Assembly (NCBI GenBank): GCA_026127925.1
Contig: JAJSLM010000005.1
Coordinates: forward strand, 1 to 64,000
Length of the DNA stretch: 64,000 nt
Origin: Thermoplasmatales archaeon
GTDB taxonomy: Archaea > Thermoplasmatota > Thermoplasmata > Thermoplasmatales > Thermoplasmataceae
Direction: 5' to 3'
Shown here: piece after piece, positions 1 to 8,357 of the stretch
Position numbering within the stretch: the first letter of the stretch is position 1
How the letters are laid out: each line of letters opens with the position of its first letter
Position numbers and translations under genes: made by a program
Notes under the pieces: model-generated
The model's input: only the letters and a program-made list of their open reading frames with translations
Databases searched by the model: none
What the model was told of the DNA's origin: nothing

Positions 1-310
1 CGCACTTGTTAAAGAGGGTCTCGATAAAGCATCCGAGATGTTCGAGAGATGGTATCCCTCACTGTACAATTACAGAGCGTACAGTGAATCGTACCAGAAA
101 AGGCTGAGAACAACAAACGTGCTGGAGAGACTTAACCTGGAATTCAAGAGGAGAACGAAGAAGATAGGGGCATTTCCGTCGGAACAGTCTCTTCTGAGAC
201 TTGTTGTGACAATAATGATGGACGTAAATGAAGAGTGGATAACAGGGAGAAGATATATTAATATGGAGGAGGATTAGGGAATGTACAGGATCTTTTCAAA
301 ATTACAGCAA
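1..310 (+). mobile_element. Right end of an IS256-family insertion sequence
   Basis: The transposase 3' end plus about 30 bp of downstream DNA (GGAATGTACAGGATCTTTT at about 279-297) should hold the right terminal inverted repeat. The left end is outside the window, so the inverted repeat cannot be confirmed and the outer boundary is approximate. Confidence 0.5.
2..277 (+). CDS. IS256-type (Mutator) transposase, C-terminal part only
   Basis: The reading frame is open from the first bases of the window, so the gene starts upstream. The visible 91 residues match the end of IS256-family DDE transposases: a conserved region with NVLERLNLEFKRRTKKIGAF followed by a short helix with SLLRL and a tail ending in GRRYINMEED. 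The N-terminal DNA-binding part and the first catalytic Asp residues lie outside the window, so I cannot say whether the element is intact. It is followed by AT-rich DNA with a tandem repeat. The family call is firm because the LERLN-x-x-x-KRR motif is very characteristic; activity is unknown. Confidence 0.85.
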   Translation, partial: ALVKEGLDKASEMFERWYPSLYNYRAYSESYQKRLRTTNVLERLNLEFKRRTKKIGAFPSEQSLLRLVVTIMMDVNEEWITGRRYINMEED

Positions 311-329
311 ATCATGTACACTATCAATT

Positions 330-365
330 GATGTTTCGAGTAGTAAAGATGTTTCGAGTAGTAAA
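330..365 (+). repeat. Perfect 18-bp tandem duplication
   Basis: GATGTTTCGAGTAGTAAA occurs at 330-347 and again at 348-365 without any mismatch or spacer. It lies between the insertion sequence end and the promoter of the next gene. It may be a slippage or insertion scar, or a double regulator site; the sequence alone cannot separate these. Confidence 0.9.
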
Positions 366-387
366 TAAAAATAAATCGATAAAAACA

Positions 388-395
388 TTTAAATA
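388..395 (+). promoter_or_regulatory. TATA-like box for the membrane protein at 416
   Basis: TTTAAATA is centred about 25 nt before the ATG at 416, the spacing expected for a leaderless archaeal transcript. Confidence 0.5.
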
Positions 396-415
396 TAGAC
401 TGCAGATTAAAGTTC

Positions 416-1021
416 ATGGAAGAAAATAAATCTTCTGTTTATACTGATGCTGCTAAAAATTGGATATCATCGCAGACTGGTATCCAAACATCGTCGATGA
501 ACGTGTTCAGATTTGAGAAGAGTGGAGAAAACTACAATATTGGTATCGAGACATACTCATCTGGGCATACCGTCAAATACGTTGTTGTTGTTGGCAGTGC
601 TGGGAACGTTATTAGTCATAAAGAGTTAAAAAGTGTGCCTGAGGGTGGCTCCGCCGGTACGCTACTTACACTTGCGTTTGTTTTTTCGATAATCTTTGAG
701 GTAATCTTTATTGTAGAATTTATATTAGGTATAGTTGCGTATACTGCCGCTGTTTCTGCCGCTGCTGCTGCCGGGGTTGCACTTGCTTTTGCAGGTATTC
801 TTCTTATAGCTCCAATAATTTATATAATATTTTTTGTGATAGGAATATACTGCCTGATCCGAATAATGCATATCAGAAACTGGTACAACTCGGGAGAATA
901 TCAAAAAGCCTATGACTCCAATTCAGTTTTGTTTGGAGTCTTGGCCTTGCTGTTTAACGGGTTCATCTCTGGATTGCTTATGTTAATTGCTAGGGGTTCA
1001 ATGAAACCTAGTGATAACTGA
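416..1021 (+). CDS. Hypothetical membrane protein with soluble N-terminal domain
   Basis: A 201-residue protein I do not recognise by name. Residues 1-75 are soluble and mixed alpha/beta. They are followed by hydrophobic stretches at about 80-110, 112-150 (very Ala-rich in the middle) and 170-193, suggesting three or four membrane segments. The loop before the last segment, with NWYNSGEYQKAYDSN, resembles the linker seen in small archaeal and bacterial membrane proteins of the DUF4870 or TM2 kind, but I would not assign a family. The ATG is supported by a TATA-like box 25 nt upstream. A T-rich stretch follows the stop. It stands alone between two mobile-element remnants. Confidence 0.7.
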   Translation: MEENKSSVYTDAAKNWISSQTGIQTSSMNVFRFEKSGENYNIGIETYSSGHTVKYVVVVGSAGNVISHKELKSVPEGGSAGTLLTLAFVFSIIFEVIFIVEFILGIVAYTAAVSAAAAAGVALAFAGILLIAPIIYIIFFVIGIYCLIRIMHIRNWYNSGEYQKAYDSNSVLFGVLALLFNGFISGLLMLIARGSMKPSDN

Positions 1022-1073
1022 GCTTTCTTTGAATATCTGATAATTTTTATTCCATCGTTCCTACGAGGAGGAC

Positions 1074-1096
1074 TTTTTTTATTTTATTAGATTTTT
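1074..1096 (+). terminator. T-rich tract, possible archaeal terminator
   Basis: A run of seven T followed by ATTTTATTAGATTTTT lies about 50 nt after the stop of the membrane protein gene. Archaeal RNA polymerase terminates at oligo-T tracts; this is inferred from composition only. Confidence 0.3.
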
Positions 1097-1206
1097 CGAT
1101 TAATAATTCATTTGAAGGATTACTTGTATCTGGTTCTATCATTGCACTATGATTTTTAAATAATAATGACAGAGAGGTTTTTTGTCCTACTACTTACTGA
1201 CATCTT

Positions 1207-1227
1207 CTCCATGCTAAAGCATCGGAG
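1207..1227 (-). repeat. Subterminal hairpin of an IS200/IS605-type element
   Basis: CTCCATGC (1207-1214), loop TAAA, then GCAT, an unpaired C and GGAG (1224-1227) form an 8-bp stem with one bulge. Hairpins of this form next to GAATCTCC are typical of the right end of IS605-type elements, where they overlap the tnpB stop codon and form part of the guide-like RNA scaffold. Confidence 0.45.
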
Positions 1228-1380
1228 ATTCCTGCTTCATCGACAGCGGCTTCATCATGAGGTCTAAAGGTCTTTTCCATCTCACACCCTTTTTAACGGG
1301 CTTATCAGGCTTAAATTCCCGACTCCTCATGGGTATTCTCTTTGCATATAGTCGTGTCCAAGAAATTTTTTGTTCGCAAT
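1214..1380 (-). pseudogene. Decayed 3' end of an IS605-type tnpB (OrfB)
   Basis: On the minus strand a frame ending with TAG at 1216-1214 reads SREFKPDKPVKKGV, then WKRPLDLMMKPLSMKQESPM. The charged C-terminal tail ending in MKQE-x-P is typical of IS605 TnpB proteins, which often end inside the subterminal hairpin as here. No start, RuvC domain or zinc finger is left and frames shift upstream of about 1380, so this is a relic. The plus strand also has a 61-codon open frame at 1257-1442, which I take as the antisense shadow. The rest of 1022-1579 shows no other gene. Confidence 0.45.
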
Positions 1381-1579
1381 TCATCTCCTCTGAAGATCGG
1401 AACTTTCTTGCTCAAAAAATTGTAATTGATCAAAATGTATAGGACAATAAATGTAAAACCAATTTAGTTTTGACGTGCGATAAAAGGATTAGTGCATTTC
1501 ATCCCCCCGCTCCAGGAAAGTTATCCCCTAACATATGAGGCTACCCTGTTTAATAGGACATAGAATTATTCAGTTAAAA

Positions 1580-2728
1580 ATGATACCGAACAGAACAACT
1601 ACAGATTATGTCCCATCACTTATATTCATAGAGACAACGAAAGCGTGTGAGTATACATGCAGACACTGCAGAGCTGAATCCCAGACCACTCCTGCTCCTG
1701 ACCAGCTCACCCTTCAAGAAATTAAGGGATTACTGGACCAGATAAAGGAATTATCACAAAGTCCCCCGGAAGTTGTCCTCACGGGAGGAGATCTGCTTCT
1801 TAGAAAAGATATCAAGGAAATCATAGCTTATACACATGAGCTTAGCCTTCCTTTTTCAATCAGTCCCGCTGCCTCCTCCCTCCTAGATGATGAGTTCATC
1901 GATTTTATAATCGATAACAAGGTTAAGGCAGTATCGCTGAGTATAGATGGAACAGAAGATGGAACTCATGATTGGTTGAGAAGAATTCCAGGAAGCTTCA
2001 ACCTCACTCTGAATCTGCTTATGCGCATGAAAAAGCGTGGTATCAATGTTCAGGTAAATACAACTGTAATGAGGAGAAACGTTAACGAACTACCACTGCT
2101 TGCCTCTCTTGTAAAAGACCTTGGTGTATCTGCTTGGGAGGTCTTCTTCCTTATAAAGACAGGAAGAGGAATTAGATTACAGGATGTCACAGCAGAACAG
2201 TATATGCAGATAAATCACTGGCTTTCTGATCTTTCTGAATATGGGCTAAATGTAAGAACGGTAGAAAGCCCGATCAAAAGGGTTATACCCAAGATTAAGG
2301 AGATTTCCCCAGACATTCTTAATGGTGAAGTATATACGAGATTGACCAGAGAAACACGATTAAGTAAGAATACGGTGAAAGAACCAGGAATCATTGCACA
2401 CCGGACTGGCAGTCCACACCACTATTTTCGTGGTACAATGTTTATAGGCCAGGACGGTGTGGTCTATCCATCAGGATTGTTTACTTTTAATCTTGGGAAC
2501 ATACGTAACGAAAAGCTTAAAGATATCATATCAAAACACACAGACGTACTTGATGCTCGTCATTCCGGGCTGATTAAGGGCAAATGTGGTTCCTGCGAAT
2601 TTCTGGAAAGTTGCGGAGGATCAAGAGCTAGAGCCCTTGCTTATACTGGTGACCCATTTGCAGAGGATCCAGCATGTCTTTATATTCCTCCTAAATACAA
2701 TATAGAGGTGGAACAACGCCAACACTAG
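1580..2728 (+). CDS. Radical SAM/SPASM protein, TIGR04053-like
   Basis: A radical SAM enzyme of about 382 residues. The [4Fe-4S]-SAM motif CEYTCRHC (CX3CX2C) lies near residue 23, followed by the GGD motif (VLTGGDLL) and a TIM-barrel half typical of the family. The C-terminus has a SPASM-type auxiliary cluster: GKCGSCEFLESCGGSRARA and a last Cys in AEDPACLY. The motif series NTTVMRRNVNELP, VFFLIKTGRG and GGSRARALAYTGDP matches my memory of the TIGR04053 family, whose substrate is unknown; relatives modify peptides or haem precursors. An upstream in-frame ATG at 1535 exists, but homologues start near this position and TTTAATAG at about 1549 lies 28 nt upstream of 1580. A small membrane peptide gene follows 23 nt later. 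Confidence 0.8.
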   Translation: MIPNRTTTDYVPSLIFIETTKACEYTCRHCRAESQTTPAPDQLTLQEIKGLLDQIKELSQSPPEVVLTGGDLLLRKDIKEIIAYTHELSLPFSISPAASSLLDDEFIDFIIDNKVKAVSLSIDGTEDGTHDWLRRIPGSFNLTLNLLMRMKKRGINVQVNTTVMRRNVNELPLLASLVKDLGVSAWEVFFLIKTGRGIRLQDVTAEQYMQINHWLSDLSEYGLNVRTVESPIKRVIPKIKEISPDILNGEVYTRLTRETRLSKNTVKEPGIIAHRTGSPHHYFRGTMFIGQDGVVYPSGLFTFNLGNIRNEKLKDIISKHTDVLDARHSGLIKGKCGSCEFLESCGGSRARALAYTGDPFAEDPACLYIPPKYNIEVEQRQH

Positions 2729-2751
2729 ATTGCGCTCTTCAGCCATCACAG

Positions 2752-2907
2752 GTGGAGAAGAAGGATAGAAAAATTGGTATTGCCATAGCTCTGATTGCTA
2801 TAGTTTTTATCTTAAAGGCGTTCCTTCGTCGCAAAAAGTCAGATCAAAAACCAAATGATGAACAAAAGGCACATTTCCAGACCACATCCGCGTTGCCAAA
2901 GAAGTAA
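2752..2907 (+). CDS. Small single-pass membrane peptide (51 aa)
   Basis: A GTG-started 51-residue frame that is easily missed. It begins MEKKDRKI, continues with a hydrophobic segment IGIAIALIAIVFILKAFL (about residues 8-25), then RRKKSDQK and a polar tail ending TTSALPKK. The pattern of a short charged N-terminus, one membrane helix and a positive-inside flank looks like a real small protein rather than chance. It starts 23 nt after the radical SAM gene and is probably co-transcribed with it. Function unknown: it could be a membrane partner or even a substrate of the enzyme; only position supports that. Confidence 0.55.
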   Translation: MEKKDRKIGIAIALIAIVFILKAFLRRKKSDQKPNDEQKAHFQTTSALPKK

Positions 2908-3049
2908 TGAATTGATTTTTTATCCGTGTTTTTAATTTAGCCAACGTATATTTTTTATGCAAATAATGAACTATTAACAAAATTGAACGAAGAATAATCG
3001 TTTCGCTCTATTTATAATGACGAAAGAGCTTAGGACGATAAGTTTGTGA

Positions 3050-3814
3050 TTAATTTCTACCAGGTGTGTTCAGACTTTCTATGATTTTTGTGGTAGCATA
3101 TATTATCAGGATTGCTGCAACGAGAGGAATGAATATATTAATTATTGCACCAGCTCTTAAAGAATCACTCTCGAAACGATCTCCCACACGGTATATCCCA
3201 ACAGCAAGGAATATAATTCCGATAATAAGAGGGATAGCAAAGATGAGTATACCCACAATAAGCCCAAGTAGTGGAGGAAGAGATGAAGGGGGAACATTAC
3301 TTGGAGAAGCTACAAGTGGAAAAAGAACGGCCAAAAGCAACAATACTAATAAGGTAACGGCAACCTCTGATATGAGTATCATGATGCCTCCGTTGTAACC
3401 AATCGAGAAATCATAACTGATCTTCTTTAACCCTCTGAAAGAATCTATTATAAAATAATAAGTGACAATAGTGAGAAGAAGCGATAGCACCAGGATTGGT
3501 ACAAGATAGCTAAAGTATGCAGAAAGAGATGCAAATGGATTGCTGTTTGGTGAAGATACGTAAGATGGACCGAGGGAGGCAAAGTGTGAATCGAGTATAA
3601 ATGCAAAGGCATATAGAACGTAAGAAAGAACCGACGAAAATAAGGTTATTATAAACGCGAATCTTAGTTTTCTAATGGAAGAGAGTACTCTTGCATCAAG
3701 AGCACCGGGAGATAGGGGCGGAACTCCCGCAGGCTGGAGTGGTTTTCCACAGACCTCACAAAATCTTGCTGAATCTGGATTCTCAAAAAAGCAATTCGGA
3801 CACTGTTTTGTCAT
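3050..3814 (-). CDS. Zinc-ribbon membrane protein, DUF973-like
   Basis: A 254-residue protein. The N-terminus carries a zinc ribbon, CPNCFFENPDSARFCEVCGK (CX2C-X12-CX2C, residues 5-23), then a Pro-rich linker and five hydrophobic segments (about 50-75, 103-127, 141-168, 178-207, 222-245). Zinc ribbon plus multi-pass membrane region is the layout of the archaeal DUF973 family, of unknown role. The ATG is supported by a TTTATATG box on the minus strand about 28 nt upstream. It is monocistronic, facing away from the radical SAM gene's direction. Confidence 0.65.
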   Translation of the reverse strand: MTKQCPNCFFENPDSARFCEVCGKPLQPAGVPPLSPGALDARVLSSIRKLRFAFIITLFSSVLSYVLYAFAFILDSHFASLGPSYVSSPNSNPFASLSAYFSYLVPILVLSLLLTIVTYYFIIDSFRGLKKISYDFSIGYNGGIMILISEVAVTLLVLLLLAVLFPLVASPSNVPPSSLPPLLGLIVGILIFAIPLIIGIIFLAVGIYRVGDRFESDSLRAGAIINIFIPLVAAILIIYATTKIIESLNTPGRN

Positions 3815-3908
3815 TTATATCTGCAATAAAGAATTCCATATAAATCTATCACTCTGTACAATTTACGTAACTGGATGCAAGGGTCCTGTGGGACAAAACA
3901 ACAGTTAC

Positions 3909-4277
3909 TCAATCCCCCAGAATTTCACGAGCTGCACGTATTGGTACGACACAGATGATCTTGCTATCCTCCAAGGCATCCATGCCATGCTCAATATTTG
4001 GAGGAATAAAGATATGGTCATCGCTTTTTCCAATTGATTTGTTTTTTCCAATCATGATCTCAAGTTTCCCACTAATAATGTAAATCTCATGTTCATAATC
4101 GTGATGATGATGAGGCGTAGATTTTCCCTTTTCAATTGTAATAAGACGCATTGAATACGTAGGCGCACCATCGCGGTGAGTAATAAGCCACCTAATCTTT
4201 GCCCCACCATCCATTTCATTTCCCTCAATCGCATATGAGTCACGGACAAAACCTTGAGACACCTTTGTAGTTTGCAT
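3909..4277 (-). CDS. Small cupin-domain protein
   Basis: A 122-residue single-domain cupin. Motif 1 is TPHHHHDYEHEIYIISGKLE (metal-binding His residues and Glu) and motif 2 is HIFIPPNIEHGMDA with the second His. Members bind a metal ion and act as sugar isomerases, dioxygenases or small-molecule sensors; nothing here tells which. The ATG has a TATA-like box 25 nt upstream, so it is probably leaderless. It is in the same direction as, and downstream of, the acyl-CoA synthetase genes, but with its own promoter. Confidence 0.8.
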   Translation of the reverse strand: MQTTKVSQGFVRDSYAIEGNEMDGGAKIRWLITHRDGAPTYSMRLITIEKGKSTPHHHHDYEHEIYIISGKLEIMIGKNKSIGKSDDHIFIPPNIEHGMDALEDSKIICVVPIRAAREILGD

Positions 4278-4297
4278 AATAATCCATGCATAGGCTG

Positions 4298-4307
4298 TAT
4301 AAAAATT
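4298..4307 (-). promoter_or_regulatory. TATA-like box for the cupin gene
   Basis: On the minus strand TTTTTATA is centred about 25 nt before the ATG at 4277. Confidence 0.5.
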
Positions 4308-4427
4308 TGATTGATAGCCGGTCGAATAATTACACGAGTTTCACGTTCAGGCCTGAAATCAGCCTTAAGGCCATTTCTTTGCTATCTCCTGATCGGTGTT
4401 CCTATACGGTCAAGATAAATGGTAGTC

Positions 4428-5078
4428 TTAATCTCTATTCACCAGCACTATCTTGGAATCAACTGCAAACCATTCTTTGCCGGTGAAAACAAGGGGGTTG
4501 ATGTCAAATGTTCGTATCTCATCCTTAAATTCATTAACAAAATCGGAAACGATAATTGCATAATCGATCAGCTTTTCAGTATCTATCTTTGTCCCCCGAA
4601 AATTATCCTTGATCCTGCCTATCGGACTCTCGTCAACCATCTCTTGCAGATAGCTTCTTTCCACTGGGATCAAACCAAATGAAACAGCTCCGACTATCTC
4701 AGCACTAATACCTCCAAGCCCGATCATCAGCACCTGGCCAAAAGTGTTGTCAAGATTTGTACCTAGTATTACTTCCACTTTATCCGGAACCATTTCTTCT
4801 ATCAACAACTGGTGCCTTGGGAAATGTGCTCTCAATACATTGATGTCCTGCCTGAGCTGATCTGCATTCTGTATGTTAAGAAACACGCCACCAATGTCCG
4901 ATTTGTGTAATATATCACTGCCGAGAACCTTCAAAACACAGGGAAAAGGAGTATTCGGCGAAACATCATCATCCAGAACATAACCTCTTGGAACATTTAT
5001 ACCTTTACTCGAGAGAATTTTCTTAGCCGCGTACTCATCAATGACGTTCCCGTGTGAAATTTCATAGAGGGACTTCAC
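4428..5078 (-). CDS. ADP-forming acyl-CoA synthetase, beta subunit (ATP-grasp)
   Basis: 216 residues covering the ATP-grasp part of NDP-forming acyl-CoA synthetase. Visible are the start of the ATP-grasp domain (EYAAKKILSSKGINVPRGYV), the lysine of FPCVLKVLGSD, HKSDIGGV, and the metal-binding region ending in FDINPLVF. With the alpha subunit it converts acyl-CoA, ADP and phosphate to acid, CoA and ATP, giving substrate-level phosphorylation in sugar and amino-acid fermentation by archaea. The start overlaps the alpha gene by 17 bp, which argues for translational coupling. In some archaea both parts are fused; here they are separate. Confidence 0.88.
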   Translation of the reverse strand: MKSLYEISHGNVIDEYAAKKILSSKGINVPRGYVLDDDVSPNTPFPCVLKVLGSDILHKSDIGGVFLNIQNADQLRQDINVLRAHFPRHQLLIEEMVPDKVEVILGTNLDNTFGQVLMIGLGGISAEIVGAVSFGLIPVERSYLQEMVDESPIGRIKDNFRGTKIDTEKLIDYAIIVSDFVNEFKDEIRTFDINPLVFTGKEWFAVDSKIVLVNRD

Positions 5079-6453
5079 GCAATCTCCTCCTGTACCTAGA
5101 ATATATCACTAGGTGCTCTGCTGCAGATACAGTTCTTGAAACATCGGGATATGATGGGATCATATTCTTCTCCAGGCTAACTCTTATATCACTAGCTTCT
5201 TTATAGCCCAGTACACCAACTATAATTGGTATTCCACTTTCTTTATACTTGAAAATAACATCGACAATGGATTGATCCATTTTAGGTGTCTGGGGGAGCG
5301 CAAAGAGTACTACAAGATCAGCTTCGCCACTCTCGTTAATCAATCCGATAACCCTGTCAATCTGTTCAACGCTTCCGTCTGCGGTGAGATCTATCGGATT
5401 TTCCGCTGACGCTATAGGAAGGATGATGTGCTTTATCTTCTCTTTTAGGGAATCAGAGAGTTCTGCTATCTTTAGAACTGCCGTCCGCGAAGAGGTTATA
5501 AAATCCACAGTCAGGACTCCAACGCCCCCTGCAGTTGTGATTACAACTACACGATTCCCCAGAGGAAGCTTGCTGTAGGCCAGCGCTCTACTCGCGTCGA
5601 GGAGCTCTGTTTCGTTTGCGACTCTAATTACACCCGCTTGTTTAAGAATTCCGTCGAGAACTCTGTCGTTGGTGGCCAGAGAACCTGTGTGAAGTTGCGC
5701 TGCCTTAGCAGAGACATTCGTTCTTCCTGACTTGAGAATTATAACTGGTTTATCCCAGCTCGTTTCTCTAAGAGCTTTGTAAAATTCCCTTCCTCTTGGG
5801 ATGCTCTCTACATATAGAGCTATTGCTTTCGTCTTCTTGTCCTTGAGAAAGTATCTGAGAAAGTCTATCTCATCAAGATCGGCCCTGTTTCCTATATTTA
5901 TGAAAGCATTTATTCCGGTTTTGAACTCAGAAATTGTGTCCATAGTAAGTAGGCCAAGAGCACCGCTCTGCGACACAAAAGAAATCACGCCGTCAGGAGG
6001 GAAGGCAACTCTTTCTGCAGGAGTAGGTGTGGTGTTAACTTGCTTACCAGGGACATATATCCCTACTGTGTTCGGCCCTATTACCCGCGTAATCTTTCCG
6101 GAAATGATGTCCTTAACTTCATTTTGTAAAGCCTCGCCCTTTTTCCCTGTTTCAGCAAATCCACCCGGGATCATTATAACGTATGGAATAAGGGCATCAA
6201 CACACTCTCTTAAGACGGATACTGCACCAAGTGCTGGAATTCCTATAACACATAAGTCTACTTTTGATTGTATCGATTTAACGGTGGGGTAACAGTATAG
6301 GCCCATAATCTCTTTTGCTGAAGGATTAACAGGATAAATTCTTCCGGGGTAACCTGAACTAATAAGGTTTTTCAGAACTACGTGCCCGATCTTTGTAGCA
6401 TCCGAGGAGGCACCCACTATTGCAATCGATCCCGGATCAAAGAGTCTTTCCAT
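5062..6453 (-). CDS. ADP-forming acyl-CoA synthetase, alpha subunit
   Basis: About 463 residues holding the CoA-binding Rossmann domain (SIAIVGASSDATKIGHVVLK near the N-terminus), the succinyl-CoA-ligase-like domain with SFVSQSGALGLL, and the catalytic histidine in AAQLHTGSLA (about residue 255), which carries the phosphate between subunits. A TTG start at 6477 would add eight residues, but the ATG at 6453 gives MERLFDPGSIAIVG, the usual family start, and an AT-rich box about 30 nt upstream suits a leaderless transcript. First gene of a two-gene operon with the beta subunit. Confidence 0.9.
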   Translation of the reverse strand: MERLFDPGSIAIVGASSDATKIGHVVLKNLISSGYPGRIYPVNPSAKEIMGLYCYPTVKSIQSKVDLCVIGIPALGAVSVLRECVDALIPYVIMIPGGFAETGKKGEALQNEVKDIISGKITRVIGPNTVGIYVPGKQVNTTPTPAERVAFPPDGVISFVSQSGALGLLTMDTISEFKTGINAFINIGNRADLDEIDFLRYFLKDKKTKAIALYVESIPRGREFYKALRETSWDKPVIILKSGRTNVSAKAAQLHTGSLATNDRVLDGILKQAGVIRVANETELLDASRALAYSKLPLGNRVVVITTAGGVGVLTVDFITSSRTAVLKIAELSDSLKEKIKHIILPIASAENPIDLTADGSVEQIDRVIGLINESGEADLVVLFALPQTPKMDQSIVDVIFKYKESGIPIIVGVLGYKEASDIRVSLEKNMIPSYPDVSRTVSAAEHLVIYSRYRRRLREVPL

Positions 6454-6643
6454 CACGAACAAGAAATCCTTTGTCAAGTTATTAATTGTATCCTTCGTGA
6501 AAGAATTGCAAGATACTTATTGACGTTGCAGAGAGATCTACTGAGATTCCTATTGAAGACGACCGAATATCTATTCTTGTTCAGGGCCTCATTCATTACA
6601 TAGTAAAGGGAAGTCTGTGTATGCAAAACAGAAAATGGGTGTA

Positions 6644-7888
6644 TCAACTCTTAATTCTTCTGGGTAATAAGGGAAGGAGTATGCACGAAACTACACCAAA
6701 CACCAGCATTAACCACATGGTGTCAAGAAGAGTGATCCTGACGAATAACAACAGGGACATTACCGCGAGGCCGACACCACCGCCAACCGTATTGCCTAAT
6801 CCCCAGACAAGGCCACTCGATTTCGTAACCACACTTCTCGGAACTATCTGGCCAACATAACCAAGCAGGACAGGGAATCCCGTGAACGCCATGAACACGA
6901 ATGAAGCGTATGTCAGTGTGTCAAATATGACATTGGAACCTGAGAGCATAAACAAGATAAAGAAGATCGTGGAAAAGATTGTAGTAACGATGATACTAAA
7001 CTTCCCACCTTTGATCTCAGTTATGCGCCCGAAAACTGGCTGCCCTACTACAGCGGTAATGAAACTTATTGTTACAATATAGCTCATAACTGCGTCAGAA
7101 TGCACCCGATCGACCAAATATTGGGAAATATAGGTTGTAGTTCCAGTGAGAAACATAGCCCTCACGAAAACTATCAAAACGAGAACGAAGATAGCCTTTT
7201 CATAGCGCTCAATTCCCTTATCCGAAGCATCTTCTGAAGGCTTACTGAATTTTCTTTCTATGGTATCCTTGATGGGACTGATAAAGTTCAGCCCGAAAAA
7301 TATAATCAAAGAGGCGATAAAGAGATAACCAGCAAGATAAAGGAGAGTATGGAACTCACCATACAGAACAATCATTGGAACGAGCAGTACTGGAAGCACA
7401 GAACGACCCACACTACCAAAAGATCCATTTATTCCCAATGCGGACGATGTCTTAGCTTCATAAGTTATTCTTAAGACCGAAGCTCCCAGGGGATGATAGA
7501 ATGCCTGCCCTGTCCCAAGAACAATTGCAGAAACAAGCATCAGCGGCAAAACATAATGGGAAAAGTGAAACGAGAATGCAAACAGAACCACGGACGCACC
7601 TATTATCGCTATCCCAGCAGCAACCAGGAACCTGTATCCTCCTGTTCTGTCTGCGTAGCTCCCTATGGGTGCACTCAAGAGACCGGAGAGCACATTGTAT
7701 ACTATCGCTACGCCGCCTAGAAGGGCCAGACTTATGCCGTAATCCTTGGAATAGTATACGATGAGAATCGAAAAAAGGAGAAGATTAAGGTCATTGGAAA
7801 AATGCCCCAACGAAGTAAAAGTCAATGCCTTTATCCTTTCCTTTCTACCAAAATTATCCGTAGAGGAAGGATGCTCTTCTGTTAACAT
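6644..7888 (-). CDS. MFS transporter, fosmidomycin-resistance-like
   Basis: A 414-residue major facilitator with about 12 hydrophobic segments. The N-terminal SLGHFSNDLN, the FYHPLGASVLRI motif and GINGSFGSVGRS in the fifth segment resemble the fosmidomycin-resistance (Fsr) branch, and the loop after segment 2 has the MFS-type GSYADRTGGYR. Substrate unknown. It is the nearest neighbour of the tungsten genes but on the opposite strand from moaD, with a 190-bp shared upstream region. Confidence 0.8.
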   Translation of the reverse strand: MLTEEHPSSTDNFGRKERIKALTFTSLGHFSNDLNLLLFSILIVYYSKDYGISLALLGGVAIVYNVLSGLLSAPIGSYADRTGGYRFLVAAGIAIIGASVVLFAFSFHFSHYVLPLMLVSAIVLGTGQAFYHPLGASVLRITYEAKTSSALGINGSFGSVGRSVLPVLLVPMIVLYGEFHTLLYLAGYLFIASLIIFFGLNFISPIKDTIERKFSKPSEDASDKGIERYEKAIFVLVLIVFVRAMFLTGTTTYISQYLVDRVHSDAVMSYIVTISFITAVVGQPVFGRITEIKGGKFSIIVTTIFSTIFFILFMLSGSNVIFDTLTYASFVFMAFTGFPVLLGYVGQIVPRSVVTKSSGLVWGLGNTVGGGVGLAVMSLLLFVRITLLDTMWLMLVFGVVSCILLPLLPRRIKS

Positions 7889-8081
7889 TCATACGATATT
7901 CCTTCATAATATTTCTAATTCTTGTTGTTGATCTTAATAAACCAAAGGGCATTGGATTCTCTCAATTTCATTTTAAAACGAGTTTCAAGTTTTGCCAGCG
8001 GAGAAAGATTTCCAAAGAAGAGGAAAATTAGCTGAGGGATACACTAAAGTATTGAATATTAGATATTGATCATAATATCAT

Positions 8082-8357
8082 ATGTTCACGGTTAAGTACT
8101 ATGCAAATCTAAGGGACGTTACTGGTCTTAAGGAAGACAAGATAGATCTAACAGATACGACAGTCCACAATCTTATAGATTTCCTGGTTTCTAAATATGG
8201 ACAGGCATTCTCGAACCTGATGTTTGATGGAGATTCACTTAGAAACAATATCATCATCCTGGTAAACGGGATTAACATAATCTTTAAAAATGGGATCAAT
8301 GAAAAAATTAAGGAAGGGGACTCAGTAGACATATTTCCACCGGTAGCCGGTGGATGA
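8082..8357 (+). CDS. moaD: MoaD/ThiS-family sulfur carrier
   Basis: A 91-residue ubiquitin-fold protein ending in PPVAGG, the C-terminal di-glycine that is adenylated and thiocarboxylated. The N-terminus MFTVKYYANLRDVTGLKED is typical of MoaD rather than ThiS. It supplies sulfur for the dithiolene of molybdopterin or tungstopterin, and archaea also use such proteins for tRNA thiolation or SAMPylation. Placement inside a tungsten-enzyme island favours the cofactor role. Its stop codon abuts the stop codon of the convergent AOR gene with no base between. No MoaE or adenylating enzyme is seen nearby. Confidence 0.85.
   Translation: MFTVKYYANLRDVTGLKEDKIDLTDTTVHNLIDFLVSKYGQAFSNLMFDGDSLRNNIIILVNGINIIFKNGINEKIKEGDSVDIFPPVAGG

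Noticed and set aside
1257-1442. 61-codon plus-strand frame
   Set aside because: It is antisense to the tnpB-like relic and has no promoter-like box or family resemblance.
6382-6860. Plus-strand frames over and after the acyl-CoA synthetase and MFS starts
   Set aside because: They lie opposite the N- and C-terminal coding parts of clear minus-strand genes; translations are low-complexity shadow sequences.
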